A stretch of DNA of 64,000 nucleotides from positions 248,001 through 312,000 of the forward strand of contig NZ_RWGU01000049.1 in the NCBI RefSeq assembly GCF_003944755.1, given 5' to 3'. Position numbers and translations under genes: made by a program. The notes under the pieces are model-generated. The model made no database searches. It was not told the origin of the DNA and worked only from the letters and a program-made list of their open reading frames with translations. Source of the stretch: Rhodovulum robiginosum (GTDB lineage Bacteria > Pseudomonadota > Alphaproteobacteria > Rhodobacterales > Rhodobacteraceae). Below, piece by piece: positions 44,449 through 55,400 of this stretch. Each line of letters begins with the position of its first letter. Position 1 is the first letter of the stretch.

Positions 44449-45692
44449 CGCTCTTGGCCGACATGCTGTCGACGCTGTTGCAGCGCACCTACCGCGCGGG
44501 CGGGCAGGGGCGGGCCGACACCCGGCCGATGCCGGAGCTGGCCACCGACCTGATCGGCGCGACGGGCGAGATTTCGGGGCTGACGCTGGCGCGGACCATG
44601 CTCGACACCTACGCGGACATGGACGACGAGGCCAAGCTCGACTTCTTTCGCTACCTTGCCGAGGAGATGACGATTTCGCCGCCCGAGGTGCGCGCCGCGC
44701 TCGACGCCTACGAGGCCGCCCAGACACGGGCCACCTACCGCGCCTTCATGACCGCCGCAGAGCCCCCGCGCCAAGAGCTGTTCCGCCGGCTGAACCAGGT
44801 GCCCGGCGCGACCTCGGCACTGGTGGCGATGCGCGCCGACCTGCTCAGGCTGGGCCGGAAGGACGACGCGCTTTTGGCGCTCGATCTCGATTTCCGTCAT
44901 CTCTTTGCAAGCTGGTTCAACCGCGGCTTTCTGGTGCTGCGCCCGATCAGTTGGGAAAGCCCGGCCCATATCCTTGAAAAGATCATCGCCTACGAGGCTG
45001 TCCATGCCATCGACAGCTGGGACGACCTGCGGCGCCGGCTGGAGCCGCCCGACCGGCGCTGTTTTGCCTTTTTCCACCCCGCGATGCCGGACGAGCCGCT
45101 GATCTTCGTTCAGGTGGCGCTGACGCGCGGCGTGCCCGGATCGGTCCAGGGGCTGCTGAGCGAGGAGCGGACGCAGATCGCGGGCGAAGATGCGAACACC
45201 GCCGTCTTCTACTCGATCACCAACTGCCAGTCGGGGCTTGCCGGCATCTCCTTCGGCAACTCGCTGATCAAGCAGGTGGCCGCCGACCTCTCGCTGGAAT
45301 TTCCCGGCCTCAAGACCTTCGTCACCCTGTCGCCGATCCCGGGGCTCTTGCGCTGGCTCCAGTCCGAGGCGCACAGCTATGACCCGAACGATGACGAGGC
45401 GATGCGCGCCCTCGCCGCCCGCTACCTGATCGGGGCGCGCCAGCCCGAGGGCCTGCCGCGCGATCCGGTGGCCCGGTTCCATCTCGGCAACGGGGCCCAG
45501 GTGCACCAGATCCACGCCCGCGCCGACATTTCCGACAAGGGTCTGCGGCAATCCGCCGGGGTGATGGTCAACTATCTCTACGACATCAACAAGGTCTCGC
45601 AGAACCAGGAACGTTTCGCCGCGACACGAGAAATCGCGGCGTCGTCCGAAGTCCGCTCGCTGAGCGCGGCGGCCGAAAAAGCCCTCGCATAA
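44445..45692 (+). CDS. Malonyl-CoA decarboxylase
   Basis: Converts malonyl-CoA to acetyl-CoA and CO2; 415 residues, normal for the family. N-terminal helical domain (about 1-130) and C-terminal acetyltransferase-like domain. FVTLSPIPGLLRWL carries the catalytic Ser region and RFHLGNGAQVHQIHARAD the catalytic His; VNYLYDINKVSQN closes the domain. I take the GTG at 44445, overlapping the permease stop; an in-frame ATG at 44463 is the alternative. MatA role. Confidence 0.92.
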   Translation: MTLLADMLSTLLQRTYRAGGQGRADTRPMPELATDLIGATGEISGLTLARTMLDTYADMDDEAKLDFFRYLAEEMTISPPEVRAALDAYEAAQTRATYRAFMTAAEPPRQELFRRLNQVPGATSALVAMRADLLRLGRKDDALLALDLDFRHLFASWFNRGFLVLRPISWESPAHILEKIIAYEAVHAIDSWDDLRRRLEPPDRRCFAFFHPAMPDEPLIFVQVALTRGVPGSVQGLLSEERTQIAGEDANTAVFYSITNCQSGLAGISFGNSLIKQVAADLSLEFPGLKTFVTLSPIPGLLRWLQSEAHSYDPNDDEAMRALAARYLIGARQPEGLPRDPVARFHLGNGAQVHQIHARADISDKGLRQSAGVMVNYLYDINKVSQNQERFAATREIAASSEVRSLSAAAEKALA

Positions 45693-45704
45693 GGAGCCCG
45701 AGCC

Positions 45705-47228
45705 ATGGCGAACCCGCTTTACGACCGCCTTTTCGGAAAGCATGCCGGCAAGCCCACGCCGTTTTTGCACCTGCCCGACGGCGCGGTCCTCACCCATGAT
45801 GCCTTCCTGCAAATGGCGGCCCGCCTCGCGCATGTGCTGACCGGGCTCGGCCTGCGCCCCGGCGACCGGCTGGCCGCGCAGGTGCAGAAATCGCCCGAGG
45901 CGCTGGCGCTTTACGCCGCCTGCGTGCAGGCCGGCGTGGTGTTCCTGCCGCTCAATACAGGCTACACGGTCGACGAACTGGCCTATTTCATCGAAAACAG
46001 CGGCGCCGCGCTGGTGGTCTGCGACGGGCCGGGTGCGACGGCGCTGGCCCCGGTCTGCAACCGGCTGGGCGCAGGGCTGAAGACGCTGAACGCCGACGGG
46101 TCGGGCTCGTTGACGGGCGACATGGCCGGGATGCCGGCGAGCTTTGCCACCGCGGAGCGGACGGAGGAGGACCTCGCGGCGCTTCTCTACACCTCGGGCA
46201 CGACGGGCCGGTCGAAAGGCGCCATGCTGACCCAGACGAACCTGCTGTCGAATGCCGAGACGCTGGTCGAATACTGGCGGTTCACCGCCGACGACGTGCT
46301 GCTGCACGCGCTGCCGATCTTTCACACCCATGGTCTCTTCGTGGCCACCAACGTGACGCTCGCCGCCGGCGGGGCGATGGTCTTCCTGCCGAAATTCGAT
46401 CTCGACGCCATCATCGGGTGGATGCCGCGGGCGACCGCCATGATGGGGGTGCCGACCTTTTACACCCGCCTTCTGGACGACGCCCGCTTTACCCGCGACC
46501 TGGCCAGCCATATGCGTCTTTTCATCTCGGGCAGCGCGCCGCTTCTGGCCGAAACCCACCGGCAGTTCGAAGAGCGCACCGGCCACCGCATCCTCGAACG
46601 CTACGGCATGACCGAAACCAACATGAACACCTCAAACCCCTATGACGGAGAGCGCCGCGCGGGCACCGTGGGCTTCCCGCTGCCGGGGGTGGAGCTGAAA
46701 ATCACCGATCCGGCGACGGGCGAAACCGTGGCTCCGGGCGAGGTCGGCCAGATCGAGGTGCGCGGCGACAATGTCTTCAAGGGTTACTGGCAGATGCCCG
46801 AAAAGACCCGCGAAGAGCTGCGCGACGACGGGTTCTTCATCACCGGCGATCTCGGCCGCATCGATGAAGAGGGCTATGTCCACATCGTCGGCCGTAACAA
46901 GGACCTGATCATTTCCGGCGGCTACAACATCTACCCCAAGGAGGTCGAGATCGTGCTGGACGAGCAGCCCGGCGTGCTGGAGAGCGCGGTGATCGGCGTG
47001 CCGCATCCCGATTTCGGGGAAACGGTGCTGGGCATCATCGTGCCCAAACCCGGCGAGATGCCCGACCTCGACGCGATTTCCGAGGCGGTGGCGGCCTCGC
47101 TGGCGCGGTTCAAGCATCCGCGCAAGCTGATCGTCGTCGACGAATTGCCGCGAAACACGATGGCGAAGGTGCAAAAGAACCTCTTGCGCGAGGCCTACGC
47201 GGATACCTTCGCTCCGGTCGGCGGCTGA
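45705..47228 (+). CDS. matB: Malonyl-CoA synthetase
   Basis: AMP-forming ligase of 507 residues that makes malonyl-CoA from malonate, CoA and ATP. Motifs: LLYTSGTTGRSKGAML (P-loop), HALPIFHTHGLF, ERYGMTETNMNTSNP, TGDLGRIDEEGYVHIVGRNKDLI and the C-terminal PRNTMAKVQKN with the catalytic lysine. The TETNMNTSNPYDGERRAG stretch is characteristic of MatB. Last gene of the malonate operon; AAGGAG before the ATG. A perfect 18-bp palindrome lies 16 nt after the stop. Confidence 0.93.
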   Translation: MANPLYDRLFGKHAGKPTPFLHLPDGAVLTHDAFLQMAARLAHVLTGLGLRPGDRLAAQVQKSPEALALYAACVQAGVVFLPLNTGYTVDELAYFIENSGAALVVCDGPGATALAPVCNRLGAGLKTLNADGSGSLTGDMAGMPASFATAERTEEDLAALLYTSGTTGRSKGAMLTQTNLLSNAETLVEYWRFTADDVLLHALPIFHTHGLFVATNVTLAAGGAMVFLPKFDLDAIIGWMPRATAMMGVPTFYTRLLDDARFTRDLASHMRLFISGSAPLLAETHRQFEERTGHRILERYGMTETNMNTSNPYDGERRAGTVGFPLPGVELKITDPATGETVAPGEVGQIEVRGDNVFKGYWQMPEKTREELRDDGFFITGDLGRIDEEGYVHIVGRNKDLIISGGYNIYPKEVEIVLDEQPGVLESAVIGVPHPDFGETVLGIIVPKPGEMPDLDAISEAVAASLARFKHPRKLIVVDELPRNTMAKVQKNLLREAYADTFAPVGG

Positions 47229-47243
47229 AGGACCGGGGCAGGG

Positions 47244-47261
47244 CGACAAGAGCTCTTGTCG
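47244..47261. repeat. Perfect 18-bp palindrome after matB
   Basis: CGACAAGAGCTCTTGTCG reads the same on both strands and can fold as a 7-bp stem with a 4-nt loop. It lies 15 nt after the matB stop in the 276-bp gap between the converging malonate and ATPase operons. No T tract on either side. It may mark the end of one or both messages or be a protein site. Nothing else is recognised in 47262-47504. Confidence 0.45.
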
Positions 47262-47504
47262 GCAGTCTCGACCGGGCCAGGCAGGTCGTCGCAACCTTCC
47301 GAAAGCACTGCCCGGGGCCAGACCCGGAATACGTCGCGCCGCCCCGGCATCAGCAGCCCGGCGCAGGCTCCGCGAACGCCGCCGGCCGCATCGGGTGGGC
47401 GACGGCCGGGCCCAACTCGGCGGCAAAGGTCCGGCCGTGGCGGTCCGGCAGTCGGGAAACGGTGCGCTCATGCTGTTCGCCGGTCGCGATCGGCCATGCC
47501 CCAT

Positions 47505-48395
47505 TCATCGGCGCGCCAGCGCGGCGGCCCCGGCCACCACGTCCAGCATTTCGGTCGTGATCTGTTCCTGCCGGCGCTGGCGGAAGGCCGCGTCCATCTC
47601 GGCCAGGTGATCGCGGATGCCGCGCTCGGCGGATTGCATGGCCGCCAGCCGCGAGGCGTGTTCCGAGGTCTGCGCCTCGGCCAGCGCGCGGTAGATGCGC
47701 ACGAAGACATGCTCGCGGATCAGGCGGGCCAGCATCACCTCGCGTGCCTCGGTATAGGTGGGCAGGCGACGCGACGGCCAGGGGCGGCTGGCCTGGTGCC
47801 GCAGATAGGCGGGCGACACGGGCAGCAGCGGCATCGCAACAGGGCGCGCCGGGGCCTCGGCGGTCTGCACCGCGTGGGCGATGCGCAGCCGGGCGATGCC
47901 CATCTCGCTGCGCCAGGTGTCGGCCAGGGCCAGCAGCGCCCCGGTGGTGGCGCGCAGCCCCGCCACCGAACCGGGGGTGCCGTAGACCACCGCCGGCGCG
48001 TGGCCGGCGCCGGTCAGCAGGTCGGCCGCGCGCGCCCCAACCGCGGCCACGCGCACGTCGCCGCGCCCGTTGGCGGCGATGTCGTCCAGCGCCGCGGCGA
48101 CGGCCACGTCGTTGAAGCGCCCGCACAGCCCGTGGTCCGAGCCCAGGACGATCAGGCCCATTGGCCCGGTCGCCCTGGCATCCTGCGAGGCGGCGATGGC
48201 GGACGCGGCCACCTGCGCGTCGCGCAGGACGATCTGCAGGCCGCGGTCGATGGACTCGTCATAGGCGCGCACCGCCTGAGCGGCGCGTTCGCTGCGCCGG
48301 ATGGTGACCGCCGAGAGGGTCTTCATCGTGCGCACGATGGATTGCAGGTCGCGCGTCGTCGAGATCCGGCGGCCGAGCACCTCAAGCGTCTCCAT
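47505..48395 (-). CDS. atpG: N-ATPase gamma subunit
   Basis: Central rotor shaft of the F1-like part, 296 residues. The N-terminal helix ([22 protein letters not shown]) and C-terminal helix ([21 protein letters not shown]) form the coiled coil; [15 protein letters not shown] matches the SDRGLCG core motif of gamma. Last gene of the atpDCQRBEFAG operon, overlapping atpA by 14 nt. Confidence 0.88.
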   Translation of the reverse strand: METLEVLGRRISTTRDLQSIVRTMKTLSAVTIRRSERAAQAVRAYDESIDRGLQIVLRDAQVAASAIAASQDARATGPMGLIVLGSDHGLCGRFNDVAVAAALDDIAANGRGDVRVAAVGARAADLLTGAGHAPAVVYGTPGSVAGLRATTGALLALADTWRSEMGIARLRIAHAVQTAEAPARPVAMPLLPVSPAYLRHQASRPWPSRRLPTYTEAREVMLARLIREHVFVRIYRALAEAQTSEHASRLAAMQSAERGIRDHLAEMDAAFRQRRQEQITTEMLDVVAGAAALARR

Positions 48396-49950
48396 CGGCA
48401 GCCTCCGTTTCCAGCCGGGCGAGCGTCGAACGCAGCGTGGTGATCAGGGCCTCGCGCTCAGCCTCGTCGAAGGGTGCGCCGCTCTCGATCTTGTTGCACA
48501 CCATGCCTAAGCGTGCGCGGATCGCCTCGGTGATCGCGCGTTCGGCCTCTGCCACGCGATCGAGCGGCACCTCGTCCATGAGGCCGTGCGTGGCGGCCAG
48601 CAGAACGGCGATCTGGTCGGCCGGGGCGGGCCGCGCGTCTTCTCGCTGTTTCAGCGCCTCGCGCACGCGGCGGCCTCGGGCGAGCTTGAGCCTGGTGTCC
48701 TCGTCCAGCCGCGTGCCGAAGCGCGAGAACACCTCCAGCTCTTCGAACTGGGCAAAGGACAGGCGCAGATCACCCGCCACGGAGCGGTAGGCGGGCAGTT
48801 GCGCCTTGGCCCCCACGCGACTGACCGAGCGGCCAAGGTCGATGGCCGGCAACTGCCCCTTCTCGAACAGGTCGGGCGAAAGGTAGATCTGCCCGTCGGT
48901 GATCGAGATCAGGTTGGTCGGGATATAGGCCGAAATGTTCTGCGCCTGGGTCTCGATGATCGGCAGCGCGGTCAGCGAGCCGCCGCCCTTGCCCGGCCGC
49001 AGATGCGTGGCGCGTTCCAGAAGGCGCGAATGGATGTAGAAGATATCGCCCGGATACGCCTCGCGCCCCGGCGGCCGGCGCAAGAGCAGCGACAGTTCGC
49101 GGTAGGCGCGGGCATGGCGGGTCAGATCGTCATAGACGACCAGCACGTCCTCGCCACGAGCCATGAACCATTCGGCGATGGCGGTCGCGGCATAGGGCGC
49201 CACGAATTGCAGCCCCGGCGCGTCCTCGCTGCCGGCGACCACGACCACGGTGCGTTCCAGCGCGCCCTCGCCGCGCAGCCGGTCGATCACGCGCGCCACG
49301 GCCGAGGCCCGCTGCCCCACCGCGCAATAGACGCACAGGCCCGGCCTGGCCGCCGGACCCTCGCCGCCCGGGCGCCCCGCCTGGTGGTTGAGAAGCGCGC
49401 TGACCGCGATGGCGGTCTTGCCGGTCTGCCGGTCGCCGATGATCAGTTCGCGCTGGCCGCGCCCGACCGGAATGGCCGCGTCGACGGCCTTTATTCCGGT
49501 CTCCAGCGGCACCTCGACCGGTGCGCGGTCCAGGATGGCCGGGGCAGGCCGCTCGACCGGCCAGCGGGTCGCGGCGCGGACCGGGCCGCGATCGTCCAGC
49601 GGGCGGCCCAGCCCGTCGACCACCCGGCCCAGCATCGCCCGGCCCACCGGCACGTCGATCACCCGGCGCGTGCGCCGCGCCTCGGCCCCGACCGCCAGCG
49701 TTTCGGCCGGGCCGAACAGGATCACGCCGGTGCGGTCCTCGTCGATGTCCGAAGCCGCGCCCATCAACCCGCCGGGAAAGGCGATCAACTCGTCCGCGTC
49801 AAGCTCGGTGAAGCCTTCGACCTCGGCAATGCCCGCACCGACCCGCGTGACGGTGCCGATCTGCTCGTTGCGAAGGGCGGGCCGGTGCGCGTCGAGCCCC
49901 GCGTCGAGGCTGTCCATCACATCGCGGCCGAGCCTGTCCAGCACACCCAT
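48382..49950 (-). CDS. atpA: N-ATPase alpha subunit
   Basis: Non-catalytic nucleotide-binding subunit of about 522 residues. The P-loop is [34 protein letters not shown] and the arginine-finger region of [15 protein letters not shown] are conserved. The ATG at 49950 begins the alpha N-terminal helix; the frame is open upstream inside atpF without similarity. The ribosome site is weak, consistent with coupling to atpF 2 nt upstream. Confidence 0.9.
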   Translation of the reverse strand: MGVLDRLGRDVMDSLDAGLDAHRPALRNEQIGTVTRVGAGIAEVEGFTELDADELIAFPGGLMGAASDIDEDRTGVILFGPAETLAVGAEARRTRRVIDVPVGRAMLGRVVDGLGRPLDDRGPVRAATRWPVERPAPAILDRAPVEVPLETGIKAVDAAIPVGRGQRELIIGDRQTGKTAIAVSALLNHQAGRPGGEGPAARPGLCVYCAVGQRASAVARVIDRLRGEGALERTVVVVAGSEDAPGLQFVAPYAATAIAEWFMARGEDVLVVYDDLTRHARAYRELSLLLRRPPGREAYPGDIFYIHSRLLERATHLRPGKGGGSLTALPIIETQAQNISAYIPTNLISITDGQIYLSPDLFEKGQLPAIDLGRSVSRVGAKAQLPAYRSVAGDLRLSFAQFEELEVFSRFGTRLDEDTRLKLARGRRVREALKQREDARPAPADQIAVLLAATHGLMDEVPLDRVAEAERAITEAIRARLGMVCNKIESGAPFDEAEREALITTLRSTLARLETEAADGDA

Positions 49951-49952
49951 GG

Positions 49953-50732
49953 CTATTCGGCCGCCTCGGCCGGGCCGTCGCGCTGCAACGTCGCCGCGAG
50001 CGCGTCGTTCAGGTCGTCGAGATAGGCGTCCACGCTCCATTGCAGGGTCTGACCGCGGATCTTCAGCCGTATCCCGCAGATCAGGCCGGGATCGTGGACG
50101 AATGCCACCTGCGCGTCCTGGTGGAGTGTCGCGCGAAGCGCCTCGCTCAGGCGGGCGCGCATCGCGCCGGGCGGGTCGAAGGCGCTGGTCACGCGCATCG
50201 CGCCGTCCGCCGCCCGCGCCTCGGCGCGCAGCGCGTCGCGCGTCTTTTCCGGCAGCCCGTGCAGCCGCGCGATGAAACTGTCGGCGATCGCCTCTTCCAG
50301 CCGCGCGCCGGCCAGATCGCTGAGCACCCGCCGGGCCAGGCGCGTGACGTGATCGGCGGCGTCGCGGCTGAACGTGTCGAGGAAGGCGCTCTGTTCGCGG
50401 TCGAGCTGGTCTTCCCAGGCTTGCCGCCGCTCGGCCACCGCGTCGCGGGCCTCTGCCTCCAGCCGCTGGCGCAGGGCATGGGCGTCTTGCTGGGCCTCTC
50501 GCAGAAACGCGTCGCGCCGGTCCTGCAGCGCCTGCTGTTCGGCCCGCAGGCGTTCGGCCTGCTGCGCCGCCTCTGCCTCGCGCCGCTCGGCCTCGGCGAA
50601 CCGGTCTCGGATCGCCGCCTTGCGCCGGGCCATGGCGCGCGTCACCGGGCGGTAGAGCAGCCGCTGAAGGATCCAGACCAGGACCAGGAAGTTGGCGATC
50701 TGCGCCGCGACGGTGATCCAGTCGATCTGCAT
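49953..50732 (-). CDS. atpF: N-ATPase b subunit with long C-terminal extension
   Basis: Stator subunit of 259 residues, much longer than a standard ~160-residue b. One N-terminal membrane helix (about 8-26) is followed by a long charged coiled coil (about 30-130). A C-terminal domain (about 150-259) ends in [24 protein letters not shown], which resembles the end of a delta subunit. N-ATPase operons lack a separate delta gene; the extension probably takes over its function. Confidence 0.88.
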   Translation of the reverse strand: MQIDWITVAAQIANFLVLVWILQRLLYRPVTRAMARRKAAIRDRFAEAERREAEAAQQAERLRAEQQALQDRRDAFLREAQQDAHALRQRLEAEARDAVAERRQAWEDQLDREQSAFLDTFSRDAADHVTRLARRVLSDLAGARLEEAIADSFIARLHGLPEKTRDALRAEARAADGAMRVTSAFDPPGAMRARLSEALRATLHQDAQVAFVHDPGLICGIRLKIRGQTLQWSVDAYLDDLNDALAATLQRDGPAEAAE

Positions 50733-50737
50733 GGCGC

Positions 50738-51025
50738 TCAGCCCCCGCCGGCGGCCCCCGCCTGCATGGCGGCGTCCCAGAACGGGTTGGCGAAGATCAG
50801 GATCATGGCCACCACGAAACAGTAGATCGCGGTGGATTCGATCATCGCAAGGCTGACGAAGAGTGTCCGGGTGATGGTGTTCGCCTCGTCGGGCTGCTGC
50901 GCGATCGAGGCCAGCGCCTGCGCCGCCGCCCGCGCCTCGCCGAGCGCCGGCCCGATGGAGCCGATGGCGATGGTCAGCCCCGCGGTGAAAATCGAGATCA
51001 GCCCGATCAGGGTCGCGTCCACCAT
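50738..51025 (-). CDS. atpE: N-ATPase c subunit, probable Na+-binding ring
   Basis: Two-helix ring subunit of 95 residues. Ion-binding residues are visible: Glu30 in [10 protein letters not shown] (Gln32 in the Ilyobacter Na+ enzyme) and Glu63-Ser64-Thr65 with Tyr68 in [11 protein letters not shown]. The EST...Y set is the hallmark of Na+-translocating rings. The loop [10 protein letters not shown] links the helices. Start at 51025 as the only ATG that begins the first helix correctly. Confidence 0.9.
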   Translation of the reverse strand: MVDATLIGLISIFTAGLTIAIGSIGPALGEARAAAQALASIAQQPDEANTITRTLFVSLAMIESTAIYCFVVAMILIFANPFWDAAMQAGAAGGG

Positions 51026-51026
51026 G

Positions 51027-51719
51027 TCAGTTTCCTTTCGACGTGTCCGCCCCGGGCGCTGCCTGCGTGGCCGAGGCGATGTAGACCATCGCGAGGATGG
51101 CAAAGATATAGGCCTGGATCACCCCCGTCAGCAGACCCAGAAGCTGCATCAGCACGGGGAAGAAGAACGGCGCGATCGAGATCAGGATACCCGCGATCAC
51201 GGTGCCGCTCATCACGTTGCCGTAAAGCCGGATCGCCAGCGCGATGGTGCGCGAAATTTCCCCGATCACGTTGAACGGCACCATCAGCGGGGACGGGCGG
51301 GCATAGCTTCCCAGGTAGCCCAGCACGCCGCGCTCGGCCAGCCCGAAGAGCGGCACGGCGATCAGCACGCACAGCGCCAGCGCCGTCGTGGTCGACAGTG
51401 ACCCGGTGGGCGGGCGAAAACCGGGCACGACGGCCAGCACGTTGCAGACCGCGATGAACAGGAAGATCGTGCCGACAAAGGGCAGGTACCGGCCCGACTC
51501 CTGCCCGCTGACCTGGCGGATCTGGTCGCTGATCGTCTCGACGACGGCCTCCCAGAAATTCTGGGCGCGCGTCAGTTCGCCGCTGGCCGACAGCCGCAGG
51601 CGGACCAGCAGCCCCGCGAGGGTAAGCAACGCCATCACGCCCCAGGTGAAAACGATGGTGGCGTTGATCGGCACGGGGCCGATATGGAACATGATCCAGG
51701 CGTCGGGGCTGATCTCCAT
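51027..51719 (-). CDS. atpB: N-ATPase a subunit
   Basis: Ion-channel stator subunit of 230 residues with five to six helices. The essential arginine is in TIALAIRLYGNVMSG, and the helix IQAYIFAILAMVYIASA follows as in F-type a subunits. Its start is only 3 nt from atpR and its stop 1 nt before atpE. Confidence 0.9.
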   Translation of the reverse strand: MEISPDAWIMFHIGPVPINATIVFTWGVMALLTLAGLLVRLRLSASGELTRAQNFWEAVVETISDQIRQVSGQESGRYLPFVGTIFLFIAVCNVLAVVPGFRPPTGSLSTTTALALCVLIAVPLFGLAERGVLGYLGSYARPSPLMVPFNVIGEISRTIALAIRLYGNVMSGTVIAGILISIAPFFFPVLMQLLGLLTGVIQAYIFAILAMVYIASATQAAPGADTSKGN

Positions 51720-51722
51720 GGG

Positions 51723-52013
51723 TTATTCCTTTCGCGCCGTTCCCCGCAGCACCGCCTGCCGCAGAAGGGTGAACCCGAAGACCCCCGCCAGCAGGTGCGG
51801 CGCGCCCGCCCCGGCCCGGAGCGCCAGCGCCAGCGCCCCCAGCACCAGCGCCATCCGAGCGGCGTATCCCAGCACCAGCCGCCCGGCGCCGCCCTCGGCG
51901 CCGGTCAGCCCGCGCGCCGCGCGCCACACGAGCCATAGGTAAAGCGCGCCGAACGCCGCCCCCAACGCGAGGGAAAGCGCCAGCGCCGCAACAAGGCCCC
52001 ATCCTTCAGTCAT
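51723..52013 (-). CDS. atpR: N-ATPase accessory membrane protein AtpR
   Basis: A 96-residue protein with three hydrophobic segments, found only in N-ATPase operons, between atpQ and atpB. Helices at about 4-28, 45-68 and 70-88; charged residues lie between them (RAARGLTGAEGGAGR). Proposed roles include assembly of the c ring or Mg2+/ion handling, none proven. Overlaps the atpQ stop by 8 nt. Confidence 0.82.
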   Translation of the reverse strand: MTEGWGLVAALALSLALGAAFGALYLWLVWRAARGLTGAEGGAGRLVLGYAARMALVLGALALALRAGAGAPHLLAGVFGFTLLRQAVLRGTARKE

Positions 52014-52295
52014 CGCCGCGGCTCTCCTTGCTGACCCACCACCAGGCGTTGAGGCATCCCAGCGCGACCCCGCCCAGCAGCAGCGCGAGGGTCCAGGAAA
52101 ATCCCGCCGGCGCGACGCGGTCCAGCCAGACGCCCAGCGCAATGCCCAGAAGCGTCGGCACCGCCACGGCCCAGCCCACCAGCCCGAACATGCCCAGGCC
52201 GAACCACACCCCGCGCCCCTCGCCGCGCTTTTCGGCGGCCTCTTTTCGCGCGGCCTTGCGCGCGATGGCCGCGGCCTTGTCCCCGTTTTGGTCGC

Positions 52296-52299
<4 letters not shown>
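52006..52299 (-). CDS. atpQ: N-ATPase accessory membrane protein AtpQ
   Basis: A 97-residue AtpI/F0F1-Gca-like protein. A basic N terminus (MSDQNGDKAAAIARKAARKE) precedes two helices, about 38-60 and 68-90, with the conserved LGIALGVWLDR turn. It overlaps atpC (ATGA) and atpR. Expected to help assemble the membrane ring. Confidence 0.82.
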
Positions 52300-54163
<1,864 letters not shown>

Positions 54164-54221
54164 TCATTTCCGCGGCCGCGAGCGGGTACGGCCTTGCGCC
54201 GCGCCGGCCGGGCCGGCGGCC

Positions 54222-54803
54222 TCAGCGCGCCTCCGGGTCGTATTTCAGCGCCCCGACGGGGCGCACCGTGCTGGCCTGCGGACCGATCTCGCTTTCCTCG
54301 CTCTGGACCACGAGATCTACCGTGTCGCGCGGCGCGAGGTCCTCGAAACGCCCGTCGACCACGCTGTTGCGGTGGAAATAGACCAGCCGGCCGTCATTCG
54401 CGGCGATGCGTCCGAAGCCCTCGTCATGGCGGATCTCGACGATCCGGCCCTGCAGCGGCCCATCGTGAACCTTCACGTCGCCGCCGGCCTTGTCCTTCCA
54501 GCGCTTCACCTCTCGTTCCATCGCGGCGAAGGCATGGCGCACCGCCACCGGCAGATGTTGGTGCGCGGCGGCGTCGTTCTGGCGATGGTGCACCACCAAT
54601 TCGTCTCCGGGCACCCGCACCTCGACGGTGATCTCGTAGAGGTTGCCCTGTCGCTGGCTGCGGTGCGGCGCGCGGATGTAGACATGGCAACTGGTGATCC
54701 GGTCGAAAAGGGTTTCCAGGTGATCGACCTTTTCTTGAACCAGCGCCTTGATCGAATCGCTCGTGTCGATGCCGGTGAATGACAGCTCCAGCGGGACTTG
54801 CAT
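54222..54803 (-). CDS. Ribosome-hibernation factor (HPF/RaiA) fused to a cold-shock domain
   Basis: A 193-residue two-domain protein. Residues 1-105 match the S30AE fold (LELSFTGIDTSDSIKALVQEKVDHLE, YEITVEVRVPGDELVV). Residues about 117-185 form a CspA-like barrel (GRIVEIRHDEGFGRIAANDGR, VYFHRNSVVDG). HPF proteins silence ribosomes in stress; the cold-shock half replaces the usual dimerising tail of long HPF and may bind RNA. GAGGAGAAGG precedes the ATG. It lies between PEBP and atpD behind an FNR-like box, so it is probably made at low oxygen. Confidence 0.82.
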   Translation of the reverse strand: MQVPLELSFTGIDTSDSIKALVQEKVDHLETLFDRITSCHVYIRAPHRSQRQGNLYEITVEVRVPGDELVVHHRQNDAAAHQHLPVAVRHAFAAMEREVKRWKDKAGGDVKVHDGPLQGRIVEIRHDEGFGRIAANDGRLVYFHRNSVVDGRFEDLAPRDTVDLVVQSEESEIGPQASTVRPVGALKYDPEAR

Positions 54804-54846
54804 GGTCCTTCTCCTCTTTTTGTCTTTTCGCGCGTCTGCGGCGCGG

Positions 54847-55311
54847 TCAGGTGCGGCCGTAAAGCCCCACGATCTCGGTAAACTCGATCACGTTCGGCGC
54901 GGCCAGCCGGATGACCTCCGGGCAGGTGGCCCCGGGTGCGGCCGAGACGATATGCTCGCTCAGGGCGCTGAGCCGGAAATGGTAGGAATGCGGGGCGTCG
55001 CCCTTGGGCGGGCAGGGGCCGGCGTAGCCCGGCTTACCAAAATCGTTCAGCGCCTGGCGAAACCCCGGCTCCAGCGTTTCGGGGCCGAAGCCGGCGTGCA
55101 GGAATTGCCAGCCCGGTGGGATCGCGTAGGCCGCCCAGTGGTGGAACACGCCGCCCGGCGCGTCGGGGTCGGTGCAGACCACCAGCAACTCGCGCGTGCC
55201 CTCGGGCACGCCGGTCCAGCGCAAAGCGGGTGAAACGTTCTGACCGTCGCAGGTGAAACGACCCGGGATCGTCTCACCGGGGTTGAAGTCGGGACTTGTG
55301 AGCATGAGCAT
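54847..55311 (-). CDS. PEBP family protein (YbhB/YbcL type)
   Basis: Phosphatidylethanolamine-binding-like protein of 154 residues. Signature LTSPDFNPGETIPGRFTCDGQNVSPALRW, then CTDPDAPGGVFHHWAAYAIPP and GYAGPCPPKGDAPHSYHFRLSAL. Cytoplasmic; function in bacteria poorly known. The ATG at 55311 has GGGAGG 6 nt upstream and is the first start after the FNR-like box. Confidence 0.86.
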   Translation of the reverse strand: MLMLTSPDFNPGETIPGRFTCDGQNVSPALRWTGVPEGTRELLVVCTDPDAPGGVFHHWAAYAIPPGWQFLHAGFGPETLEPGFRQALNDFGKPGYAGPCPPKGDAPHSYHFRLSALSEHIVSAAPGATCPEVIRLAAPNVIEFTEIVGLYGRT

Positions 55312-55342
55312 GTTTGACCTCCCGCTCAGACAGCTCACTTGC

Positions 55343-55384
55343 AGTGGACATGCTGGCCGCCGCCGCGTCGTTGACGTGAATCAA
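55343..55384 (-). promoter_or_regulatory. FNR-like box upstream of the PEBP/HPF/N-ATPase genes
   Basis: TTGAC-GTGA-ATCAA at 55371-55384 differs by one base from the FNR consensus TTGAT-N4-ATCAA. At the class II -10 position (55343-55348) the minus strand reads TCCACT, a weak 3/6 match. Transcription would begin near 55336, 25 nt before the PEBP start. It predicts shared oxygen control with the hydrogenase operon. Confidence 0.62.
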
Positions 55385-55400
55385 TCCGGCGTGCATGTTC

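Noticed and set aside
44289-46586. 765-codon minus-strand open frame across malonyl-CoA decarboxylase and synthetase
   Set aside because: Shadow of two well-supported plus-strand genes.
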